Assembly: GCF_029667115.1 (NCBI RefSeq)
Contig: NZ_JARUIU010000002.1
Span: forward strand, 186,001 to 250,000
DNA from: Jeotgalibacillus sp. ET6
Lineage (GTDB): Bacteria > Bacillota > Bacilli > Bacillales > Jeotgalibacillaceae
DNA length: 64,000 bases
Direction of reading: 5' to 3'
Below are positions 57,219-64,000 of this stretch, piece by piece. Position 1 is the stretch's first letter, and each line of letters begins with the position of its first letter. The position numbers and the translations under genes were made by a program. The notes beneath the pieces are model-generated. The model was given only the letters and a program-made list of their open reading frames with translations. It had not been told where the DNA came from and did not search any database.

Positions 57219-59057
57219 ATGACCTATAAAAAGAGGATTGCCAGTTTGGTGTTAGTGGATTCGCTAATTGTTATTCTATCGATCTTTATTAGCTTCTACA
57301 TGCTCCTCCCTTTTGGTGAATTGTATGATGGACAGATCTCAACAGTACTGATACCAAGTTCAATTGTACTTCTGCTGAGCCATCATTTTTTTGCTTACAG
57401 ATATAAACTGTACAAAAGAGTTTGGCAGTATTCCAGTGTCAGTGAACTATTAGGAATTATCAAAGCAGTATCGTTTTCAATTATCATAGTTGCTGTGCTT
57501 CAATTAGCACTTACAGGTTCCTTATATACTCGGACACTAGTTATCACATGGATGATGCACATTTTACTAATTGGTGGATCGCGTTTTGCCTGGAGAATGT
57601 ATCGTGATACGTATATTAAACCCGATCCGGATCGTAAAAGAGCTTTGATTATAGGGGCAGGTGCTGCTGGAACGACAGTTGCCCGAGAGCTGAAGCAAAA
57701 ATTAAACTCCGAACTTTACCCAATCGGTTTTATAGATGATGATTTTACAAAGCATCATTTAGAAATTATGAACATTCCTGTATTAGGTGGAGTAGATCAG
57801 ATAGAAGAAATAGTAAAAGAAAACCGAGTTGAGCATATTATCATCGCAATTCCTTCCTTAAGTCGAAATGAAATACAACGAATATACGCTGAATGTGCTA
57901 AAACATCTGCTGAGACGAAAATTCTTCCTCTACTAGAAGACATTATGACTGGCAAAGTAGAAGTCAACGAAATTCGTGAGGTTCAAGTAGAAGATTTACT
58001 TGGTAGAGAGCCAGTAGAACTTGATCTTGAAATTATTTCAAATAACCTTGAAGACAAAACCATTCTTGTGACTGGTGCTGGGGGTTCCATTGGTTCAGAA
58101 ATATGTCGCCAGGTTAGCAGATTCAAACCCAAAAAGCTTATTCTGTTAGGACATGGTGAAAATTCTATCTACATGATAGATATGGAGCTTAGAAAGAAAT
58201 TTGGTGAAATTATTGAAATTATCCCCATTATCGCAGATGTTCAGCACAGAGAACGTATTTTTGAAGTTGTCGAAGAGTATAAACCAAGCGTTATTTATCA
58301 TGCGGCAGCACATAAGCATGTTCCTTTAATGGAGTACAATCCAAGTGAAGCAGTTAAAAATAACATTTATGGAACAAAAAACATTGCTGAAGCTGCTCAT
58401 GAGTTTGGTGTTGAGAACTTCGTTATGGTTTCCACGGACAAAGCGGTAAATCCTCCTAACGTAATGGGGGCTACAAAACGTTTTGCAGAAATGATTGTGC
58501 AGAACCTAGCAAAAGAGAGTAATACGAAGTTTGCTGCGGTTCGATTTGGTAATGTGTTGGGGTCCAGAGGAAGTGTAATCCCATTATTTAAAAAACAAAT
58601 TGAAGCAGGTGGACCTGTTACAATAACCGATCCTGAAATGACTCGTTATTTCATGACAATTCCGGAAGCATCCAGACTCGTTATTCAAGCTGGAACCCTT
58701 GCTGAAGGTGGAGAGGTTTTTGTATTGGATATGGGGGAACCGGTTAAGATTGTAGATTTAGCCAAAAACTTAATACGTCTTTCTGGATATACAGAAGCAG
58801 AGATTAAAATTAAGTACAGCGGCATTCGTCCTGGAGAGAAACTATTTGAAGAGTTACTCAATGAAGATGAAATTCAGAGTGAGAAAGTTTTTCCGAAGAT
58901 TTATGTTGGAAAGGCTATGCCGCTAAGTAAATATGAGCTCGATTTTATTATCAGTGACTTGGCAGGAATGTGTAGGGAGGAAATGGTTAGAACCTTAATT
59001 AGTGTGGCGAATAGAAAAGTAGTGGGAGATTTAATTATCGGGCAAAGGAGTTCTTAG
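57219..59057 (+). CDS. epsC: Membrane NDP-sugar 4,6-dehydratase (EpsC/CapD type)
   Basis: A 612-residue protein: four N-terminal helices (residues 8-125), a CoA-binding-like Rossmann domain (RALIIGAGAAGTTVARELK), and a large SDR domain from residue ~285 (ILVTGAGGSIGSEICRQ). The catalytic region MVSTDKAVNPPNVMGATKR has Met in place of the usual Tyr, a feature of the long membrane-bound family. It makes 4-keto-6-deoxy UDP-HexNAc for bacillosamine or FucNAc-type sugars. AAAGGAGG precedes the ATG. Confidence 0.93.
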   Translation: MTYKKRIASLVLVDSLIVILSIFISFYMLLPFGELYDGQISTVLIPSSIVLLLSHHFFAYRYKLYKRVWQYSSVSELLGIIKAVSFSIIIVAVLQLALTGSLYTRTLVITWMMHILLIGGSRFAWRMYRDTYIKPDPDRKRALIIGAGAAGTTVARELKQKLNSELYPIGFIDDDFTKHHLEIMNIPVLGGVDQIEEIVKENRVEHIIIAIPSLSRNEIQRIYAECAKTSAETKILPLLEDIMTGKVEVNEIREVQVEDLLGREPVELDLEIISNNLEDKTILVTGAGGSIGSEICRQVSRFKPKKLILLGHGENSIYMIDMELRKKFGEIIEIIPIIADVQHRERIFEVVEEYKPSVIYHAAAHKHVPLMEYNPSEAVKNNIYGTKNIAEAAHEFGVENFVMVSTDKAVNPPNVMGATKRFAEMIVQNLAKESNTKFAAVRFGNVLGSRGSVIPLFKKQIEAGGPVTITDPEMTRYFMTIPEASRLVIQAGTLAEGGEVFVLDMGEPVKIVDLAKNLIRLSGYTEAEIKIKYSGIRPGEKLFEELLNEDEIQSEKVFPKIYVGKAMPLSKYELDFIISDLAGMCREEMVRTLISVANRKVVGDLIIGQRSS

Positions 59058-59114
59058 ATAATTGATTGGAGATAAAATGTTTTATAGTAACTCTATTAAA
59101 GGAGTGTTCCATCC

Positions 59115-59744
59115 ATGTATTTAAAAATTAAGAGATTGATTGATATCACACTCTCCTTTACTGGGATTGTAGTATTAGCGCCTATCTTCCTAATTCTGAT
59201 AATTAGTATAAAACTTGATTCAAAAGGTCCAGTGTTATTTAAACAAAAGCGTGTTGGAATCAATAAGACACATTTTAATATACTAAAGTTTCGTACTATG
59301 AAAATTGACACTCCTAATGATACTCCAACACATCTATTGACCAATCCTGAAAATTATATTACAAAGACCGGTAAATTCTTAAGAAAAACATCACTTGATG
59401 AACTTCCCCAGATTTGGAATATTTTCATAGGAGATATGAGTATTATTGGACCTAGACCAGCATTATGGAACCAATATGATTTAATTGCTGAAAGGGACAA
59501 ATATGTGGCCAATGAGGTTCCCCCTGGTTTAACTGGTTGGGCGCAGATTAATGGGAGGGACGAGCTTCCAATTGAAGTTAAGGCTAAGCTGGACGGAGAG
59601 TATGTAGAAAATCTTGGTTTTCGGATGGATAGTAAATGTTTCTTTGGAACATTTGTTAGTATTGTTAAGAGCGATGGTGTGGTTGAAGGCGGTACAGGAG
59701 CTAAGAAGGAAGTAGCCAATACTAGAGAGACTAGGTCTTCATAA
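59115..59744 (+). CDS. Undecaprenyl-phosphate sugar-1-phosphate transferase (EpsL/WcaJ-like)
   Basis: A 209-residue initiating enzyme. One N-terminal helix (LSFTGIVVLAPIFLILIISI), then KLDSKGPVLFKQKRVGINKTHFNILKFRTM split across residues 33-62 with the K-F-R-T-M motif, TSLDELPQIWNIFIGDMSIIGPRP with the D-E-L-P-Q and G-P-R-P motifs, and PGLTGWAQINGRDELP. It moves a sugar phosphate to the lipid carrier, starting repeat-unit assembly. The G-P-R-P region is followed by a short C-terminus, typical of the small single-domain type. GGAGTG precedes the ATG. Confidence 0.93.
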   Translation: MYLKIKRLIDITLSFTGIVVLAPIFLILIISIKLDSKGPVLFKQKRVGINKTHFNILKFRTMKIDTPNDTPTHLLTNPENYITKTGKFLRKTSLDELPQIWNIFIGDMSIIGPRPALWNQYDLIAERDKYVANEVPPGLTGWAQINGRDELPIEVKAKLDGEYVENLGFRMDSKCFFGTFVSIVKSDGVVEGGTGAKKEVANTRETRSS

Positions 59745-59772
59745 GAGCCAATATATAATATGAGGTGTTTGA

Positions 59773-60666
59773 ATGTTATTAGTCACAGGAATTACCGGCC
59801 ATACAGGAAGATACTTTCTGCAAGAGCTTATTCATAATAACTATAAAGGTCCTATTCGCTGTGTTGTTAGGGAATCGTCTGACACCTCACTAATAGAAAA
59901 AAGTAACTTGAATATAGAAAATGTTGTCGGAAATCTAGATGATCCCAATTTTATTTATAGAGTGATGGATGGTATTGATACGGTTATGCATATTTACAAT
60001 ATCCACCACTCCACCCTTATAGTGCGAGCTGCAAATGAAAATAAAGTTAGAAGAGCAATATTGATACATACCACAGGCATTTATTCCGAATTTAAATATG
60101 CTTCAGAAGGGTACAAGAAAGTTGAAGAAAAAATAACAGAGATGAAGAATAATCAAGAAAACTCTACTAGTATAACTATATTAAGGCCCTCAATGATCTA
60201 TGGAGATCTTTGTGACAGAAACATGAGCAAGTTTATTAAACTTCTAGACAAACTAAAATTTATGCCAGTTATCAATGGCGGAAACAGTTTAATACAACCC
60301 GTAAATGTAAGAGATTTAGGAAAAGCACTATATACCGTTTTAGTCTCGCCTCAAATAACGAATGGGAAAAATTATGATCTTACTGGTAAAAGACCGATTA
60401 AAATGATAAATGCTTTTAAATTAATTAGTAAAGAACTAAATAAAAAGACGATTTATTTAAATGTTCCAATGAGTCTTGGTGTACTGGCTGCTAAAATTAT
60501 TAAAATGGTGACAGCAGGGAAAGTGGATTATGTTGAACGTGTTCAGAGAATGGGAGAAGACAGGAACTACTCCCACGAAAATGCAGCCCAAGACTTTAAC
60601 TATGATCCAATGCCCTTTGAAAAAGGAATACAAATAGAAGTACAAGAATATTTAAAAGAAAAATGA
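59773..60666 (+). CDS. NmrA-like/SDR family NAD(P)-binding protein
   Basis: A 297-residue extended SDR: MLLVTGITGHTGRYFLQELI (G-x-x-G-x-x-G), IDTVMHIYNIHHSTL, a candidate Y-x-x-x-K at S-E-G-Y-K-K-V, and ILRPSMIYGDLCDRN. Sits between the initiating transferase and a glycosyltransferase and so may act on a nucleotide sugar or lipid-linked sugar; exact reaction unknown. Such genes recur next to EpsL-type transferases in capsule clusters. Start after GAGGTG. Confidence 0.85.
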   Translation: MLLVTGITGHTGRYFLQELIHNNYKGPIRCVVRESSDTSLIEKSNLNIENVVGNLDDPNFIYRVMDGIDTVMHIYNIHHSTLIVRAANENKVRRAILIHTTGIYSEFKYASEGYKKVEEKITEMKNNQENSTSITILRPSMIYGDLCDRNMSKFIKLLDKLKFMPVINGGNSLIQPVNVRDLGKALYTVLVSPQITNGKNYDLTGKRPIKMINAFKLISKELNKKTIYLNVPMSLGVLAAKIIKMVTAGKVDYVERVQRMGEDRNYSHENAAQDFNYDPMPFEKGIQIEVQEYLKEK

Positions 60667-60694
60667 AATTAGCTTAAATGAGTAGGGGATTAAT

Positions 60695-61801
60695 ATGAAA
60701 ATTGTAGTGTTGTCAAGTCATACATCTTCATTGTTTTGGTTTCGTATGGACATGATGAAAAGCTTTCTTAGTAAGGGTCATACAGTAATTGCAGTTGGTT
60801 CAGAACCAGAAAGTGCATGGAAAGCAAAATTCCAAGAGTTTGATATAGATTACCGACAATTACCGGTAGAAAGAAACGGATTAAACCCACTTAATGATTT
60901 AAAGACTTTTAAATCATTATATGAATTTATGAAAAAAGAAAAGCCGGATAAAGTATTTGCATACCAAGCGAAAACCATAGTTTATGGCAGCATAGCAGCA
61001 AAATTGAATGGTATTTCAGAAGTCTATCCTTTAGTAGCGGGCTTAGGATCTGTATTTAGAGGAAATGGCGTAAAAAACGAAATGATTAAAAATATAATGA
61101 AACTACAGTATAGAGTAGCGTGTATGTTCAGTAAAAAAATTTTTTTTCAAAACCATGATGATAAAAATGAGTTTTTAAAAAATGGTTTAGTTAAAGAAAA
61201 TAAAACGGTAATTATCAATGGTTCTGGAGTAGACCTATCAAAGTTTAAGTATGAAGAATTGCCAGAAGAACCATCTTTTCTTTTCATTGGCAGATTGATT
61301 AAAGATAAAGGGATAATGGAATATCTAGAGGCTTGCAATAAAATTAAATTGAAATATCCAAGAGTACGATGCTTACTTGTAGGGCCATATGACAGTAATC
61401 CTTCTGCAATTACAAAAGAGGAGTTAAAACCTTACATAGATGACAAAACCATTGAATATTTTGGAGAACAAGATGATGTGAGACCTTTTATTACTCAATG
61501 CAGCACATTCATTCTGCCTTCCTATCATGAGGGAACTCCCAAAACGGTATTGGAAGCGATGGCTATGGGAAGATCGATAATTACAACCGAAGCCCCGGGT
61601 TGCAGGGAAACTGTAGTTGATGGAGTAAATGGGTACTTGGTAAAAGTTAAAAGTGTTAATGAACTTGAAGATAGAATGGAAAAGTTAATTAATAATAAAC
61701 AAAGAAGTTATTCTATGGGCCAAGAAAGTGCAAAAATTGCCATTGAAAAATATGATGTAAAAAAAGTGAATCAAACTATTATTCAAACTATGGGAATTTA
61801 A
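60695..61801 (+). CDS. Glycosyltransferase family 4 (EpsD-like)
   Basis: A 368-residue GT-B enzyme. N-terminal MKIVVLSSHTSSLFWFRMDM with the S-L-F-x-F-R motif of EpsD/CapH-like enzymes, KPDKVFAYQAKTIVYGSIAA, VSGLGSVF-type loop as VAGLGSVFRGNG, then the C-terminal nucleotide-binding domain (FLFIGRLIKDKGIMEYLEA, YHEGTPKTVLEAMAMGRSII) with the E-x7-E motif. Adds the second or a later sugar of the repeat unit. GTAGGGG precedes the ATG. Confidence 0.92.
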   Translation: MKIVVLSSHTSSLFWFRMDMMKSFLSKGHTVIAVGSEPESAWKAKFQEFDIDYRQLPVERNGLNPLNDLKTFKSLYEFMKKEKPDKVFAYQAKTIVYGSIAAKLNGISEVYPLVAGLGSVFRGNGVKNEMIKNIMKLQYRVACMFSKKIFFQNHDDKNEFLKNGLVKENKTVIINGSGVDLSKFKYEELPEEPSFLFIGRLIKDKGIMEYLEACNKIKLKYPRVRCLLVGPYDSNPSAITKEELKPYIDDKTIEYFGEQDDVRPFITQCSTFILPSYHEGTPKTVLEAMAMGRSIITTEAPGCRETVVDGVNGYLVKVKSVNELEDRMEKLINNKQRSYSMGQESAKIAIEKYDVKKVNQTIIQTMGI

Positions 61802-61819
61802 ACTAAAGGAGAAATTACA

Positions 61820-63214
61820 ATGAGCTTATATGAAAAAATCGTTAATAAAGAAGAAAAAATATCACTAGTTGGCCTTGGTTATGTAGGAATGCCAATCGCA
61901 GTAGCTTTCGCAAAAAAACTGAATGTGATTGGTTTTGATGTTAATGAAGAGAAGGTTTCAATGTACAAGAGTGGTATGGATCCTACGAAAGAAGTAGGCA
62001 ATGAAGTTATTAGTAAGACAACTGTAGAGTTTACTTCAGATGAGAATAGATTAAAGGAAGCAAAGTTTCATATTGTTGCAGTGCCAACTCCTGTAAGAGA
62101 TGACCGTACACCGGATTTGTCACCTGTTAAAGCAGCTAGTAAAACGTTAGGTAGAAATCTAACTAAAGGTGCAATTGTAGTATTTGAATCAACAGTATAC
62201 CCTGGAGTTACTGAAGATATTTGTTTACCAATTCTTGAAAAAGAATCAGGCTTAAAATGTGGAGAAGATTTCTTCATTGGATATTCTCCAGAAAGAATTA
62301 ATCCAGGTGATCAGGAACACAGGCTTGAAACGATTGTTAAAGTTGTGGCAGGTATGGATGAAGAAACTCTGAATACAATAGCTCAAGTATATGAATTAGT
62401 CGTTGATGCAGGAGTACACAGAGCTGAATCAATTAAAGTAGCAGAAGCCGCTAAAGTAATCGAAAATGCTCAACGTGACATCAATATCGCATTTATGAAT
62501 GAGTTGTCAATTATTTTTGATAAGATGGATATTGATACCTATGATGTTCTACGAGCAGCAGGTACAAAATGGAACTTCTTAAATTTCTCTCCTGGCCTTG
62601 TTGGCGGACATTGTATAGGTGTAGATCCCTATTACCTTACTTATAAAGCAGAACAGATGGGATATTACTCACAAATTATACTGTCAGGCCGAAAAATTAA
62701 TGACGATATGGGTAAACATGTTGCTGAAAGCACAGTGAAAAAAATGATTAAGGCGAATATCCCTATTAATGGAGCGAAAGTAGCTATATTGGGGGTTACT
62801 TTTAAAGAGAACTGTCCAGATGTGCGAAATACAAAAGTAATTGATGTAATCAATGAGTTGGAAGAATATGGTGTTGAGGTTGTTGTAACAGATCCTGTGG
62901 CAGATAAAGAAGATCTTTTCAATGAATATGGATTGTCTCCAATTGAATTAGATGAGATTGAAGATGTGGATGCACTGATCTTAGCTGTTCCTCACAAAGA
63001 ATTTAAGTCTATATCTGTAAAGGAATTGTCAAGAATGTTTGCAGTTGAAACAAAAGCTTTAGCAGGGGTAGCGGTAACATCTGGCTCTGATGATAGTAAA
63101 AGAAGTGATGATGGCGCAAATGATTATAAAAAAGAAAAAGTAATTGTTGATATTAAAGGTTTATTCAATAAGACTGAGCTGAAAAATGCCGGTTTCATTT
63201 ACTGGGGGCTTTAA
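61820..63214 (+). CDS. UDP-N-acetyl-hexosamine dehydrogenase (TviB/WbpA-like)
   Basis: A 464-residue nucleotide-sugar 6-dehydrogenase: [89 protein letters not shown], and the catalytic Cys in [15 protein letters not shown]. It oxidises UDP-GlcNAc or UDP-GalNAc to the uronate with 2 NAD. Near the C-terminus, after SRMFA, about 25 residues rich in Ser, Asp and Lys ([20 protein letters not shown]) separate it from the usual [11 protein letters not shown] ending, an extra linker. AAAGGAG precedes the ATG. Confidence 0.93.
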   Translation: MSLYEKIVNKEEKISLVGLGYVGMPIAVAFAKKLNVIGFDVNEEKVSMYKSGMDPTKEVGNEVISKTTVEFTSDENRLKEAKFHIVAVPTPVRDDRTPDLSPVKAASKTLGRNLTKGAIVVFESTVYPGVTEDICLPILEKESGLKCGEDFFIGYSPERINPGDQEHRLETIVKVVAGMDEETLNTIAQVYELVVDAGVHRAESIKVAEAAKVIENAQRDINIAFMNELSIIFDKMDIDTYDVLRAAGTKWNFLNFSPGLVGGHCIGVDPYYLTYKAEQMGYYSQIILSGRKINDDMGKHVAESTVKKMIKANIPINGAKVAILGVTFKENCPDVRNTKVIDVINELEEYGVEVVVTDPVADKEDLFNEYGLSPIELDEIEDVDALILAVPHKEFKSISVKELSRMFAVETKALAGVAVTSGSDDSKRSDDGANDYKKEKVIVDIKGLFNKTELKNAGFIYWGL

Positions 63215-63216
63215 GA

Positions 63217-64000
63217 ATGGGTTATAAAGAATTGAAATTTCCCGAGCAGTCTGTTTTTTTAGTGACAGGCTGCGCTGGGTTTATTGGTTCTAATTTAGTT
63301 GAGGCCATTATTAATATGGGTTATATAGTACGTGGGTTAGATAACCTCTCTACAGGTTTTTATAGAAACATCGAAGAGTTTATAAGTCATCCAAACTTTG
63401 AGTTTATTGAAGGTGACATAAGAGATCTTGATACATGTAAAAAGGTTACTGAAGGAGTAGATTTTGTATCACATCAAGCAGCGTGGGGAAGTGTGCCAAG
63501 AAGTATTGAAATGCCTCTATATTATGAAGAAGTCAATATCAAAGGCACTTTAAATATGATGGAAGCTTCTAGAATTAATAATGTAAAAAAATTTGTATAT
63601 GCTTCAAGTTCCTCTGTATACGGAGATGAACCAAACTTACCGAAAAAAGAAGGAAGAGAAGGTAACGTATTATCACCGTACTCATTAACAAAGAAAGTAA
63701 ATGAAGAGTATGGCCGTCTCTATAAAGAATTATATAATCTCGATACATATGGCATGAGATATTTTAATGTTTTTGGTAGAAGGCAGAACCCAGAAGGTGC
63801 TTATGCGGCTGTAATACCGAAGTTTATAAAACAGTTGATGAATGATGAGCCATCGACTATTAACGGTGATGGGAAGCAGAGTAGAGATTTTACTTACATA
63901 GAAAATGTAATAGAAGCTAATTTAAAAGCATTTAATGCACCTAATGAATCTGCAGGGCACTCATATAATATAGCTTTTGGCGGAAGAGAGTATTTAATAG
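63217..64000 (+). CDS. UDP-N-acetylglucosamine 4-epimerase-like SDR (TviC/WbpP), cut by window end
   Basis: At least 261 codons, open to the window end. Features: FLVTGCAGFIGSNLVEAI (G-x-x-G-x-x-G), VSHQAAWGSVPRSI, FVYASSSSVYGD, catalytic Y-S-L-T-K, and MRYFNVFGRRQNP with the family F-N-V-F-G-x-R-Q. Close to Vi-antigen TviC and WbpP, which interconvert UDP-GlcNAc(A) and UDP-GalNAc(A). The ATG is two bases after the dehydrogenase stop, so translation is coupled and the two enzymes probably make UDP-GalNAcA. Confidence 0.9.
   Translation, partial: MGYKELKFPEQSVFLVTGCAGFIGSNLVEAIINMGYIVRGLDNLSTGFYRNIEEFISHPNFEFIEGDIRDLDTCKKVTEGVDFVSHQAAWGSVPRSIEMPLYYEEVNIKGTLNMMEASRINNVKKFVYASSSSVYGDEPNLPKKEGREGNVLSPYSLTKKVNEEYGRLYKELYNLDTYGMRYFNVFGRRQNPEGAYAAVIPKFIKQLMNDEPSTINGDGKQSRDFTYIENVIEANLKAFNAPNESAGHSYNIAFGGREYLI

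Noticed and set aside
1-64000. tRNA, rRNA or transposase genes
   Set aside because: None were found on either strand; no cloverleaf, ribosomal signature or DDE-type transposase motif was seen.

Overview
The window looks like chromosomal DNA of a low-to-moderate G+C, endospore-forming member of the Bacillales (Bacillaceae or a close relative). The signs are strong Shine-Dalgarno sites with frequent TTG and GTG starts, an Amj lipid II flippase, an RsbR-type STAS protein, a BclA-like collagen protein, a LexA-type SOS box, a parS-like ParB site and an exopolysaccharide operon with a structured leader. No rRNA, tRNA, CRISPR array, intact insertion sequence or prophage was seen. Species cannot be named from the sequence.

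Region 1 (1-31 kb) is an accessory patchwork of short genes: many small membrane proteins and lipoproteins, GNAT acetyltransferases, phosphotransferases, Nudix and VOC proteins. Several local regulator/target units sit among them: MarR with a flavodoxin-fold reductase and an SgcJ-like protein; a double MerR regulator facing a three-gene ABC-2 transporter; PadR with DUF2812; TetR with an MFS transporter. A five-copy intergenic repeat (terminator-like hairpin plus a conserved TTAATGTTAA block) punctuates the first 17.5 kb. A photolyase-family gene at 21.2 kb has a good SOS box. Relics include a truncated GNAT next to amj, a frameshifted GNAT, a kinase with one in-frame TGA and a GrpB tail.

Region 2 (31-39.5 kb) is rich in toxin-antitoxin and HEPN genes, intact and decayed: a frameshifted HepT, a second HepT 3' fragment 4 kb away sharing a long identical stretch, a class II Fic protein, an intact antitoxin beside a RelE-like toxin broken by one base, and an apparently intact AbrB-Doc-HEPN cluster. 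A TetR/DUF418 operon in the same region is preceded by a perfect 21-bp inverted repeat flanking its promoter.

Region 3 (39.5-56 kb) is visibly richer in G+C from about 46 kb. It carries two exported M14 carboxypeptidases, a MarR-DUF3147 operon behind a 39-bp palindrome, a Yip1-like/HlyD-like envelope pair, a membrane-anchored penicillin-acylase-family hydrolase, an RsbR paralogue, two related 45-47 aa orphan proteins, and a parS-like site at 53.19 kb.

Region 4 (56-64 kb, running off the end) is a surface polysaccharide operon: galU, an EpsC/CapD-type dehydratase, an initiating sugar transferase, an SDR protein, a glycosyltransferase, and a UDP-sugar dehydrogenase/epimerase pair that would make UDP-N-acetyl-hexosaminuronate. 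Its leader has a folded element resembling the EAR antitermination RNA, followed directly by a strong terminator-like hairpin before galU.
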